Shown here: positions 18,428 to 27,068 of the stretch, piece by piece | Layout: each line of letters opens with the position of its first letter | Position numbering within the stretch: the stretch's first letter is position 1 | NCBI RefSeq assembly: GCF_900187645.1 | Contig: NZ_FYEE01000002.1 | Location: forward strand, 256,639-320,638 | Direction: 5' to 3' | DNA from: Pseudomonas sp. Irchel 3E20 | GTDB lineage: Bacteria > Pseudomonadota > Gammaproteobacteria > Pseudomonadales > Pseudomonadaceae | Length of the DNA stretch: 64,000 nucleotides | Notes under the pieces: generated by a model | Told to the model about the DNA's origin: nothing | The model's database searches: none | The model's input: the letters and a program-made list of their open reading frames with translations, nothing else | Made by a program: the position numbers and the translations under genes

Positions 18428-19357
18428 ATGGATCGCCCGCGTTTACGAGCCGAATTTTTTCTTCCGCGTTTCTGGCCACTGTGGCTGGGCCTGGGGCTGC
18501 TGTGGCTGATCGTGCAGTTGCCGTACCCGCTGCTGCTCAAGATCGGCCGCGTCCTGGGCGCCCTGATGTACCGGGTGGCAGGCGACCGGCGGCGCATCGC
18601 CCAGCGCAATCTGGAACTGTGTTTCCCGGAAAAAACCGCCGCCGAGCGCAAGCGCTTGCTCAAGGAAAACTTCGCCTCCACCGGCATTGCCTTCTTCGAG
18701 ATGGCCATGAGTTGGTGGTGGTCGCGCGCCCGTTTGGCACGCCTGGCCCATGTCGAAGGCCTGGAGCACCTCAAACAGGCTCAGCGCGAGGGCAAGGGCG
18801 TGATCCTCATGGCCCTGCATTTCACCACCCTGGAAATCGGCGCTGCGCTGCTGGGCCAGCAGCACACCATCGACGGCATGTACCGCGAGCATAAGAACCC
18901 GCTGTTCGACTTTATCCAGCGCCACGGCCGCGAGCGCCACAACCTCGATTCCCTGGCGGTGGAGCGCGACGATGTGCGTGGCATGCTCAAGCTGCTGCGC
19001 GCCGGGCGGGCGATCTGGTACGCGCCGGACCAGGACTACGGCGCCAAGCAGAGCATTTTCGTGCCGCTGTTCGGCATTCAAGCCGCGACGGTGACCGCCA
19101 CTAGCAAATTCGCGCGCCTGGGCAAGGCCCTGGTGGTGCCCTTCACCCAGGAACGCCTGGCGGACGGCAGCGGTTATCGCCTGGTGATCCACCCGCCATT
19201 GCAGGGTTTCCCCGGCGAGTCCGAAGAGGCCGACTGCCTGCGCATCAACCAGTGGGTCGAAGCTTCGCTGCGCCAGTGCCCCGAGCAATACCTGTGGGCC
19301 CATCGCCGCTTCAAGAGCCGCCCGCCGGGCGAGCCGAAACTCTACGCCCAACGCTGA
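18428..19357 (+). CDS. lpxL: Lipid A biosynthesis lauroyl acyltransferase
   Basis: A 309-aa inner-membrane protein of the LpxL/LpxM (HtrB) family. One N-terminal transmembrane helix (PLWLGLGLLWLIVQLPYPLLL) precedes the acyltransferase domain with the catalytic HX4E motif in MALHFTTLEIG and RAIWYAPDQDYG downstream. It adds a secondary acyl chain to the Kdo2-lipid A precursor. The ATG at 18428 follows TCTTTA. I drop a 34-residue upstream extension because it reads through the promoter. It neighbours the min operon as in other pseudomonads. Confidence 0.93.
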   Translation: MDRPRLRAEFFLPRFWPLWLGLGLLWLIVQLPYPLLLKIGRVLGALMYRVAGDRRRIAQRNLELCFPEKTAAERKRLLKENFASTGIAFFEMAMSWWWSRARLARLAHVEGLEHLKQAQREGKGVILMALHFTTLEIGAALLGQQHTIDGMYREHKNPLFDFIQRHGRERHNLDSLAVERDDVRGMLKLLRAGRAIWYAPDQDYGAKQSIFVPLFGIQAATVTATSKFARLGKALVVPFTQERLADGSGYRLVIHPPLQGFPGESEEADCLRINQWVEASLRQCPEQYLWAHRRFKSRPPGEPKLYAQR

Positions 19358-19387
19358 TCCCTTCTTGACCTGCCCTGGAGCCTTGCA

Positions 19388-20539
19388 ATGAGTCGTGCCG
19401 AACCGGTAACGGGTTTGATTCTTTCCGGGGGCGGGGCGCGGGCGGCGTACCAGGTGGGCGTGCTGGCGGCAATTGCCGAGTTGCTGCCGGCGGGGGCGGC
19501 GAACCCGTTTCCGGTGATCGTCGGCACGTCCGCCGGGGCGATCAACGCTGTGAGCCTGGCCAGTGGCGCGATGGACTTTGGCGCCGCCATCGAACGCCTG
19601 ACCGCGTTCTGGCAAAGTTTTCGCAGCCATCAAGTGATGCGCAGCGACTGGCCGGGGGTGATCCGCCAGGCCAGCCGTTTTGTCGGCCATAGCCTGCTGG
19701 GCCTAGGCGCCCAGGTGCCGGTGGCGCTGCTCAACAGCAGCCCTTTGCGCGACTTGCTGCAAGAGCGCATTCACCTGGGCGGCATCGACGAGGCGATCAA
19801 GGCGCGGCAACTCAAGGCCGTGGCCGTCACCGCGTTTGGCTACGAGTCCGGCCATGCGGTGACCTTCTATCAGGGCGGCGGCACCATCGATGCCTGGTTG
19901 CGCCATCGCCGCATTGGCCTGCCGACGCCGTTGAGCGTCGAGCATTTGCTGGCCAGTTCGGCGATCCCGCTGCTGTTCGCGCCAGTGAAGATCGGCGACG
20001 AATTTTTTGGCGATGGTGCCGTGCGCCAATCGGCGCCCATCAGCCCAGCCCTGCACCTGGGCGCGAGTCGGGTGCTGGTGGTGGGCGTCAGCGGCAACCC
20101 GCGCGGCGCTGACCCCCAGCACCCTTTGCAGCGCAGCTACACCGGGCAGCAGCCGACCCTGGCGCAGATCGGCGGGCACCTGCTCAATAGCACCTTCATC
20201 GACAGCCTGGAAGGCGATATCGAGCTGTTGCAGCGCCTCAACCAGTTCGGCCACCTGCTGCCCCACGGCACGCCCACCCGCAGCCTGGGCGCGGCGCCGG
20301 TGGACGTGCTGGTGATCGCCCCCAGCCAGCCCATCGACGAAATCGCCGCCCGTCACCGCCAGGAACTGCCGCGGGCCTTGCGCATGTTCTTGCGCGGGCC
20401 TGGTGCCACCAAGACCAGCGGGGCCGGGGTGCTCAGCTACTTGTTGTTCGAGGCCGGGTATTGCAGCGAGTTGATCGACCTTGGGCGGTGCGACGCGCTG
20501 GCCAAGGCCGATGAGTTGAAGCGCTTCCTGGGGCTGTAG
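19388..20539 (+). CDS. Patatin-like phospholipase
   Basis: A 383-aa protein with the patatin catalytic set: oxyanion-hole GLILSGGGARAAYQVG (note A-A where GGGxRG is usual), nucleophile GTSAGAIN, and the aspartate in FGDGAVRQSAP. No signal peptide is seen, so it is probably cytosolic or membrane-peripheral (RssA-like). Such enzymes are serine lipid acyl hydrolases acting through a Ser-Asp dyad. It lies 30 bp after lpxL on the same strand, so probably co-transcribed, suggesting a lipid-turnover role (inference). Confidence 0.88.
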   Translation: MSRAEPVTGLILSGGGARAAYQVGVLAAIAELLPAGAANPFPVIVGTSAGAINAVSLASGAMDFGAAIERLTAFWQSFRSHQVMRSDWPGVIRQASRFVGHSLLGLGAQVPVALLNSSPLRDLLQERIHLGGIDEAIKARQLKAVAVTAFGYESGHAVTFYQGGGTIDAWLRHRRIGLPTPLSVEHLLASSAIPLLFAPVKIGDEFFGDGAVRQSAPISPALHLGASRVLVVGVSGNPRGADPQHPLQRSYTGQQPTLAQIGGHLLNSTFIDSLEGDIELLQRLNQFGHLLPHGTPTRSLGAAPVDVLVIAPSQPIDEIAARHRQELPRALRMFLRGPGATKTSGAGVLSYLLFEAGYCSELIDLGRCDALAKADELKRFLGL

Positions 20540-20634
20540 GGCCTCTACCTACCTGTAAGTTCTGACAGTATCCGTGCCTCGATCCGTCAGGCATCGTAGG
20601 GCCTGTGTTCAGCCTGATATGAACGAGGCGTCGC

Positions 20635-23364
20635 ATGCCCCGCGCAACCCGGCTCCATGCCCACACCCCGACCCTGTCGGCGGTTGACCCGCGAGGCCTG
20701 CCGGTGCGCACAGTGGCCTATTGCCGCGAGCTTTCGCGGCAAGCCGCCGAGGCGCGGATCACCCGCCAGGTGTACGACGGTGCCGGGCGCCGCGTCGGCA
20801 ATTGGGACCCGAGACTGTGGGGCCTTTCACCCAAGCCCAACCTGACCTCGGTGTACAGGTTATCCGGCCAGCCATTACTGACCGACAGCCTCGACGCCGG
20901 GTGGCAACTGAATTTGCCCGCGGTGGCGGGCCAGGTGCTGTCGGCGTGGGACAGCCGGGGCAGCCAACAGCATACCCAGCACGATGCGCTGCTGCGGCCG
21001 CTGGCGGTGCGCGAGGCTGTGGCGGGCGAGGCGGCCCGGGTCGTCGAACGCATGACCTACGCCGGCCCCGACGTGCCAGCCCATAACCAGTGCGGCCGGT
21101 TGATTCGCCATGACGACCCGGCAGGCACGTTGCACCTGCGCGATTACGGGCTCGATGGCACGGCGCTGGCGGAGCAGCGCCAGTTCCTCGCCAGCCTGGA
21201 GCCGCCCGACTGGCCCATCGGCACCGGGCAGCGTGATGACCTGTTGGAGCCCGGGCCGGGTTTTACCAGCAGGCAAACCCACATCGCCACCGGCCAGTTG
21301 CACAACCAGGCCGACGCCATGGGCCACCTGCGTTCGTTCACCTACACCCGGGCGGGGCAGTTGAAGTCCGCCAGCCTGCGCCTGGTGGGGGCGGGCCAAG
21401 TGCCTCGCCTGCTGGTCAGCGCGCTGGCCTATGACGCCTTCGGCCAAGTCGAGGAAGAAACCGCCGGTAACGGCGTGCAGACCCGGGCCGAGTACGACCC
21501 TCGGGATGGTCGCTTGCTGCACCTGCGGGCGGCCGCTGCCCAGGTGCTGGCGGATGTGCATTACACCTACGACCCCACGGGCAACGTCCTCAGTATTGAG
21601 GATGTTGCCCAACCCGTTCGCTACCACGGCAACCGGCGCATCGAGCCGATCAACCGCTACCAGTACGACACCCTCTATCAACTGGTGCAGGCCAGCGGCC
21701 GCGAAGTCATCACCCCGGCCTATGGCCCGCAACTGCCGGCGTTGCAACCTTTGCCGGCCGACCCCAACCAACTGCGCAACTACACCCAGGCGTTTACCTA
21801 CGACGCGGCGGGTAACCTGCTCAGCCGCCAGCACAGCGGCGCGCCCACCTTCGTCATGGCCGTTTCCCAGCGCAGCAACCGCAGCCTGGCCCAGCGCCCG
21901 GACGGCGGCCTGCCCGGCGAGGACGACATCGCCCAGGGCTTTGACGCGCAGGGCAACCAGCAAACCCTGCAACCCGGCCAAGCCCTGCACTGGGACGCCC
22001 GCAACCAGTTGAGCCGGGTTACCCAGGTGCAGCGCCCGGACGGTACGGACGACGAGGAGCATTACGTCTACGACCGCCCCGGCCATCGCCTGCGTAAAGT
22101 CCGACTGGCCCAGGCGCACCGTCGCACCCTGCGTGGCGAAGTGCGCTACTTGCCCGGGTTGGAAACTCACCAGCACGGTGCCGAGCGCTACCACGTCATC
22201 CACCTTGAGGCCGGGCGCAACAGCGTGCGGGTGTTGCACTGGGAAACTGCGCCGCCGGCGGGTGTCACCAACGATCAATTACGCTACGGCATCAGCGATC
22301 ACCTGGGCTCCTGCACGTTGGAGGTGGATGAACACGCTGCCCTTATCAGCCAGGAAAGTTACTACCCCTTTGGTGGCACGGCGTGGTGGGCGGGCAGAAG
22401 TGCGGTGCAGGTCAAATACAAGACCGTGCGTTATTCAGGTAAAGAACGCGACGCCACGGGGCTTTATTACTACGGTTATCGCTATTACGCGCCGTGGTTA
22501 CAGCGGTGGTTAAGTGCAGATCCGGCGGGGGAAGTCGATGGGCTTAATTTTTATTGGATGGTCAATAATCGGCCCACTTATTTGACTGATAAGAAGGGGT
22601 TGGTAGGGGGGAATGACTTGCCCGTGCCTGCGCAACAGTTGGGCCGTTGGAAGTTGGAGAAACTTGAGTTGTCACATTCAGCTTTGAAGTCTCGGGAGTC
22701 TGAAGGGCATGATCTCAAGGTGAGGTTAGTATTGTCTTACAAGGGCAGGTGGTTGGATAAGGTAAGAGGCCGTATGGAAGAGCCACCTGCGTTGACTTGG
22801 GATGAAAGTATTCATGTAAATGATCTGGAGAAAAAAGAGTCCTGGCAATTCAATGTGAATATGTATGAACACAACCCGTCCAGCCGGACCCTTGAGGCTT
22901 GGCCAAGGAGGTACATCGAAGCCTATAACACCGCTGCGGGCCAGCCAGGACTACAACGGGGAAGTGTCCGTCTATTGGATGTCAATGATTCGCCGGTGAG
23001 TATCGCGAAACTGGGTGAAGGGGTCGAGGGTAATGAAAATAAAGCCAATGCGGTCAGGTCATATTTAATTGCTTCGGGTGGAAAGCTGGAATTTGAGATT
23101 CATGATGTTCCATCCATTGTGCTACGGGAAAATACGCACAAGGAACGCTTGCTTCAAATCAGTATTGGATTGCAAGGTGCGCAGGGGAGGGCGTTATTTA
23201 GCCAATATTTGCTCGTGGATAATACCCATGGAGAGGTTAGGCGCGAGAGTACAGTGAATGCCGAGTACATTAGGATGGACCGCGCCGGGCTGGTGAAAGT
23301 CGAGGCGCCAAGCATCGTGAGAACACCCAGAGCCTATATTCGCATGCCAGGGGAGTATGTTTGA
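20635..23364 (+). CDS. Orphan TccC/RHS-repeat polymorphic toxin
   Basis: A 909-aa protein. The N-terminus (TPTLSAVDPRGLPVRTVAYCREL...ARITRQVYDGAGR...DPRLW...PNLTSVYRLSGQ) matches the start of insecticidal toxin-complex C subunits (TccC). YD/RHS repeats fill the middle. The RHS core is near residues 540-655, with RYGISDHLGS, YYPFGGTAWW, RYSGKERDATGLYYYGYRYYAPWLQRWLSADPAG and the aspartyl-protease-like DGLNFYWMVNNRP. In Tc toxins this core self-cleaves to free the C-terminal effector inside the cocoon. Residues about 656-909 are an unrecognised domain encoded by clearly AT-richer DNA, as expected of an exchanged toxin tip. GAGG lies seven bases before the ATG. No TcA/TcB gene and no small immunity gene lie nearby. 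Confidence 0.85.
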   Translation: MPRATRLHAHTPTLSAVDPRGLPVRTVAYCRELSRQAAEARITRQVYDGAGRRVGNWDPRLWGLSPKPNLTSVYRLSGQPLLTDSLDAGWQLNLPAVAGQVLSAWDSRGSQQHTQHDALLRPLAVREAVAGEAARVVERMTYAGPDVPAHNQCGRLIRHDDPAGTLHLRDYGLDGTALAEQRQFLASLEPPDWPIGTGQRDDLLEPGPGFTSRQTHIATGQLHNQADAMGHLRSFTYTRAGQLKSASLRLVGAGQVPRLLVSALAYDAFGQVEEETAGNGVQTRAEYDPRDGRLLHLRAAAAQVLADVHYTYDPTGNVLSIEDVAQPVRYHGNRRIEPINRYQYDTLYQLVQASGREVITPAYGPQLPALQPLPADPNQLRNYTQAFTYDAAGNLLSRQHSGAPTFVMAVSQRSNRSLAQRPDGGLPGEDDIAQGFDAQGNQQTLQPGQALHWDARNQLSRVTQVQRPDGTDDEEHYVYDRPGHRLRKVRLAQAHRRTLRGEVRYLPGLETHQHGAERYHVIHLEAGRNSVRVLHWETAPPAGVTNDQLRYGISDHLGSCTLEVDEHAALISQESYYPFGGTAWWAGRSAVQVKYKTVRYSGKERDATGLYYYGYRYYAPWLQRWLSADPAGEVDGLNFYWMVNNRPTYLTDKKGLVGGNDLPVPAQQLGRWKLEKLELSHSALKSRESEGHDLKVRLVLSYKGRWLDKVRGRMEEPPALTWDESIHVNDLEKKESWQFNVNMYEHNPSSRTLEAWPRRYIEAYNTAAGQPGLQRGSVRLLDVNDSPVSIAKLGEGVEGNENKANAVRSYLIASGGKLEFEIHDVPSIVLRENTHKERLLQISIGLQGAQGRALFSQYLLVDNTHGEVRRESTVNAEYIRMDRAGLVKVEAPSIVRTPRAYIRMPGEYV

Positions 23365-23441
23365 TGTGCTGCTTGTGCGTTAGTCGGCTGAGCAAAGCGG
23401 GAACTTTTAATTTTAGAGGTCACGAGTTTTTGTCGCAGGAG

Positions 23442-23467
23442 TAGCCAGCGGGCAGGCCCGCTGGCTA
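23442..23467. repeat. REP-like palindrome between convergent genes
   Basis: Perfect 12-bp arms TAGCCAGCGGGC / GCCCGCTGGCTA around AG, between the convergent RHS toxin and Tsx-like gene. It could serve as a bidirectional 3' stem. Confidence 0.75.
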
Positions 23468-23483
23468 TAGACGAGAATGTTGT

Positions 23484-24269
23484 TTAGAAGTGCAACTTCA
23501 CCAACAAGCTCGCGGTGTTCTGGTCGGTGTCGAAGTAGTGGCTGTCGTTGATGCCGTACTTGTTCTTCCAGTAGTCGTATTCAATACCTACGTACAACTG
23601 CTTCTCGCCGAAGTTGAGCGCTTTGCCCAGGTCGTATTTGATTTGCGGGTTGATGTGCAAGTTGGCGTGGTAGGTGCCCTTGCTGTTCTGGTCGTTGTCC
23701 ACGACCCAGTCGATAAAACCGTCGATCAGGATGTCGGACTTGCCCACGGGAAGGGTGTAGGCCCATACCGGGGTGATCTGCCAGACGTTGTCGCCGGCGC
23801 GCGGGCCTTCGGTCTGGCGGTTGTAGAAGTTCAACTGGAAGAAGTCGAAACCGGGGATGGCCAGGTCGAAACCCGGGCCGATCAGGTAGGACTCGTTGTC
23901 GCCTTCGCCAAACTCGTAGGTCATGGCCAGCAGCACGTCCTTGATCGGGCCGAACTCGATTTTCTGGTCGAAGATCTTGCCGAACGACAGGCGTGGGCTG
24001 AACTCGCCGTAGTAGGTGTTGGGCCCCGAGTTACTGTCTTTTTTACCGTTGTAGAAGATCTTGTCGACGAACAGGAAGTTGTCGCCGTACTTCCAACCAT
24101 CGGCGTGTTCGAAGGTGAAGGTCTGCTGTGTTTCGGGGTTGACTTCGAAGTTTTGCCCATACAGGTACGTCAGGCTGTTGTTCTGCCATTGCAGCAGGTC
24201 GCCCGCCATGGCCTGGCCGCCGGCCAGCAGGCCGGCAGCGAGCATCACACTGTTCACGGTACGTTTCAT
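23484..24269 (-). CDS. Tsx/OmpK-type nucleoside-specific outer-membrane channel, copy 1
   Basis: A 261-aa outer-membrane protein with signal peptide MKRTVNSVMLAAGLLAGGQA. Hallmarks of the Tsx/OmpK family include GDLLQWQNNSLTYLYGQNFEVNPETQQT at the mature N-terminus, alternating barrel strands, and a terminal Phe (SLLVKLHF). The second copy, 382 bp upstream, is strikingly similar over the whole length (same size, same strand breaks). Tsx forms a 12-stranded nucleoside pore. Position at the end of the urate/allantoin cluster suggests purine or ureide uptake across the outer membrane (inference). Confidence 0.88.
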   Translation of the reverse strand: MKRTVNSVMLAAGLLAGGQAMAGDLLQWQNNSLTYLYGQNFEVNPETQQTFTFEHADGWKYGDNFLFVDKIFYNGKKDSNSGPNTYYGEFSPRLSFGKIFDQKIEFGPIKDVLLAMTYEFGEGDNESYLIGPGFDLAIPGFDFFQLNFYNRQTEGPRAGDNVWQITPVWAYTLPVGKSDILIDGFIDWVVDNDQNSKGTYHANLHINPQIKYDLGKALNFGEKQLYVGIEYDYWKNKYGINDSHYFDTDQNTASLLVKLHF

Positions 24270-24651
24270 TCGGTTGCTCCCAAAAGTTGGTGGTTCTACG
24301 TTGTTCTTCAGTCAGCGCTCTGCTGTGGCGCCTGTTTTCACTGCAGTTAAAAGTTATCCGGTTGGTCAGCTTTGCTGTGCTTTGCAAGCGCTGAGCCAAG
24401 GTGAAGCGAAAACCAAACAACGCCCGTCGGCTGTCCGCAAAACAACCGAGTGGGAGTGTTTTTTTGTTGTGTTCGGGACGCCTTCGAACTAACCGGGGCC
24501 TGGATAAGTTGGCTACCCGGTCAGGTTCGGGCGGTACGGCGGGTCAGCCGTGCCGCGGCGCGGGCGCGGAGAATACTGGCTCCCACGGCCCGGCTCAAGT
24601 GCCCTGCAACAGCGCACCGCCAGCAATGTGGGCGCGCTATTGCCGGGCATT
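24270..24651. other. Intergenic region between the two Tsx-like genes
   Basis: 382 bp without a gene. It probably holds a separate promoter for copy 1 and a hairpin near 24531-24555 (GGTACGGC / GCCGTGCC, one mismatch). An AT-richer block lies at about 24280-24500. No recognisable operator was found. Confidence 0.5.
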
Positions 24652-25437
24652 TTAGAAATGCACCTTGAGCAGCAGGCTCGCGGTGTTTTGGTTGGTGTCC
24701 AGGTTGGCGCTGTCGGCGATGCCGTACTTGTTTTTCCAGTAGCTGTACTCGGCGCCGACATAGACCCGTTTTTCGCCCCAGTTCAAGGCTTTGCCCAGGT
24801 CGTATTTGATCTGCGGGTTGATGTGCAGGTTGGCGTGGTAGGTGCCGCGCGCGTTCTGGTCGTTGTCCACCACCCAGTCCAGGTAGCCGTCGATCAGCAG
24901 GTTGGAGCGGCCCAGGGGGATGCTGTAGGACCAGGCTGGGGTGATTTGCCACACGCCATCGCCAGGGCGTGGGCCTTCGGTCTGGCGGCGGTAGACGTTG
25001 AGGGTGAAGTAGTTGAAACCCGGCACCGCCAGGTCGAAGCCCGGGCCGATCAGGTAGGCCTCGCTTTCGCCTTCGCCGTACTCGTAGGTCATGGCCAGCA
25101 GTACGTCCTTGATTGGGCCGAGCTCGAACCTGCGGTCGAAGATCTTGCCCATCGACAGGCGCGGGCTGAACTCGCCGTAGAAGGTGTGCGCGCCTTTGTT
25201 CCGGTCTTCGGCGCCGTTGTAGAAAATTTTGTCGACGAACAGGAAGTTGTCGCCGTACTTCCATTTGTCGGCGTGCTCGAAGGTCACGGTTTGCTGGATC
25301 GCGGGGTTGATGGCGAAGTTCTTGCCATACAGGTAACTCAGGCTGTTGGTCTGCCACAGCAGCAGGTCGCCGGCCATGGCCGGGCCGGCCGCCAGCAGTG
25401 CGCCGCCCAACAACAGGCGTGAGGGGGTGAGTTTCAT
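24652..25437 (-). CDS. Tsx/OmpK-type nucleoside-specific outer-membrane channel, copy 2
   Basis: A 261-aa paralogue of the downstream copy with signal peptide MKLTPSRLLLGGALLAAGPAMA, mature start GDLLLWQTNSLSYLYGKNFAINPA and C-terminal LLLKVHF. Identical length and colinear similarity point to tandem duplication. It follows the NCS2 permease by 132 bp on the same strand, so it may be the outer-membrane partner of that permease (inference). Differences lie mostly in presumed surface loops (for example DRNKGAHTFYG versus DSNSGPNTYYG), where substrate preference could diverge. Confidence 0.88.
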   Translation of the reverse strand: MKLTPSRLLLGGALLAAGPAMAGDLLLWQTNSLSYLYGKNFAINPAIQQTVTFEHADKWKYGDNFLFVDKIFYNGAEDRNKGAHTFYGEFSPRLSMGKIFDRRFELGPIKDVLLAMTYEYGEGESEAYLIGPGFDLAVPGFNYFTLNVYRRQTEGPRPGDGVWQITPAWSYSIPLGRSNLLIDGYLDWVVDNDQNARGTYHANLHINPQIKYDLGKALNWGEKRVYVGAEYSYWKNKYGIADSANLDTNQNTASLLLKVHF

Positions 25438-25569
25438 CGGTGTGCTCCCTGATTGTTTTTATTGTTAAAGGCGCAGGCAGACCGCTGACCGCGTGCGATC
25501 AAGCGCCGTCATGGGTGTTGCAGGTGGAACCGGTGGCGATGCGGGGCGCGTTTGCCGCGCCCGGGTCGA

Positions 25570-26928
25570 TCAATGGGGGTGGGCGCTGCACTCACTGGCG
25601 GCGGCGCGGTGGCTGCCGCCGAGGATGTTGAACAGCAGGTTCAGCGCCAATGCGCTGAGGGTGGCCATGGCGATGCCGCTGTGGGTGATGGGGCTCATCC
25701 ACAGGGGCAGGTGCGCGAAAAAGTCCGGGCGCACCACGGGGATCAGGCCCATGCCGATGCTCACGGCCACCAGCAACTGGTTGCGGCGGTCGGCGATGTC
25801 GGCTTCCTGAAGGATCTTGATGCCCGTGGCGGCGACCATGCCGAACATGGCGATTGCCGCGCCACCCAGCACCGCCGGGGGAATCGACGCCACCAGGAAC
25901 GCAGCCTTGGGCAGCAGGCTGAGGAGGATGAGAAACAGCCCGGCGACGATGGTCACCGAGCGGCACCGCACCCCAGTCATCTGCACCAGGCCGATGTTCT
26001 GGGCAAAAGAGGAATGGGTGAAGGTGTTGAAGAACCCGGCGAAGAACGACGCGCCGGCGTCGCACAGCAGGCCCCGGCGCAGCATGCGTGGGGTGACGTC
26101 CTGGCCGGTGATCTTACCCAGGGCCAGGAACATCCCGGTGGATTCGACGAAGATAATCACCACCACCAGGCACATCGACAGGATCGGCGCGAGGTGGAAC
26201 TGCGGCAGGCCGAAGTGCAGCGGGGTGACGAATTGCAGCCACGGCGCCAGGGCCATGCCGCTCAGGTCGACCATGCCCAGCGCGCCGCACAGTACGTAGC
26301 CCAGGGCCATGCCGATGAGCACCGAGATGTTCACCCAGAAACCGTGCATGAAGCGGTGGATCAGCAAAATAGTGCCCAGCACCAGGGCGGCGATGGCCAG
26401 GTAGATCGGCGAGCCGAACTCGGCGGCGGCGTTGCCACCCCCGGCCCAGTTCACCGCCACCGGGAACAGCGACAGGCCGATGGAGGTAATGACGGTGCCG
26501 GTGACCAGGGGTGGGAAGAAGCGCACCACCTTGGACATGAACGGTGCGATCAGCATGCCGAAGAAGCCGGCAGCGATGGTCGCGCCGAAAATCCCCTGCA
26601 AACCGATGCCCGGCATGCCGGCCATGGCCACCATGCTGCCGACGGCGGCGAAACTGGCGCCCATCATCACCGGCATGCGAATGCCCATGGGGCCGATGCC
26701 CAGCGACTGCACCACGGTGGCGATGCCCGCCACCAGCAGGTCGGCGTTAATCAGGAAGGCGATTTCTTCGCGGCTCAGGCCCGCAGCCTGGCCGACAATC
26801 AACGGCACCGCGATGGCGCCGCCGTACATCAGCAGGACGTGTTGCAAGCCCACCAGGATCAACTGCAACAGCGGCAGACGTTGGATGGCAGGCGCGTCGG
26901 CGACGTGCGTGGGGGATAACACGGACAT
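25570..26928 (-). CDS. NCS2 nucleobase:cation symporter, probable urate/xanthine permease
   Basis: A 452-aa polytopic inner-membrane transporter of the NCS2 (UraA/UapA/UacT) family. The TM1 QH motif is in GLQHVLLMYGGAIAVPLIVG. The substrate-binding acidic/glutamine positions are in FVESTGMFLALGKI and the signature SSFAQNIGLVQMTGVRCR; QNxG is the form found in urate/xanthine carriers, whereas uracil carriers differ. It lies directly after puuD, the urate-oxidising enzyme, which supports urate or xanthine as substrate. Unrelated in subfamily to the AzgA-type permease near 43 kb. Confidence 0.9.
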   Translation of the reverse strand: MSVLSPTHVADAPAIQRLPLLQLILVGLQHVLLMYGGAIAVPLIVGQAAGLSREEIAFLINADLLVAGIATVVQSLGIGPMGIRMPVMMGASFAAVGSMVAMAGMPGIGLQGIFGATIAAGFFGMLIAPFMSKVVRFFPPLVTGTVITSIGLSLFPVAVNWAGGGNAAAEFGSPIYLAIAALVLGTILLIHRFMHGFWVNISVLIGMALGYVLCGALGMVDLSGMALAPWLQFVTPLHFGLPQFHLAPILSMCLVVVIIFVESTGMFLALGKITGQDVTPRMLRRGLLCDAGASFFAGFFNTFTHSSFAQNIGLVQMTGVRCRSVTIVAGLFLILLSLLPKAAFLVASIPPAVLGGAAIAMFGMVAATGIKILQEADIADRRNQLLVAVSIGMGLIPVVRPDFFAHLPLWMSPITHSGIAMATLSALALNLLFNILGGSHRAAASECSAHPH

Positions 26929-27021
26929 GCAACACCTCGGATCTTTTTTATTTTTGTAGGGTTTGGCCAGCAGCGGCTGGCGCCTGCCTGTGAGGGGAAG
27001 GCGTGCGTGCCTGGGCTAATG

Positions 27022-27043
27022 GTGGGGGCGGGCCTGCCCCCAC
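27022..27043. repeat. GC-rich hairpin between puuD and the NCS2 permease
   Basis: GTGGGGGC and GCCCCCAC (8-bp arms) enclose GGGCCT. It is a REP-like stem downstream of the puuD stop codon that could attenuate read-through into the permease gene. Confidence 0.6.
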
Positions 27044-27068
27044 AATAAATCACCCTCGCCAGGGGCGA

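Noticed and set aside
20875..22278. 467-codon minus-strand ORF inside the RHS toxin gene
   Set aside because: No domain or ribosome site, and the opposite strand has unmistakable RHS motifs.
25552..26919. 455-codon plus-strand ORF opposite the NCS2 permease
   Set aside because: His/Gln/Glu-rich shadow translation; the permease frame has transmembrane helices and NCS2 signatures.
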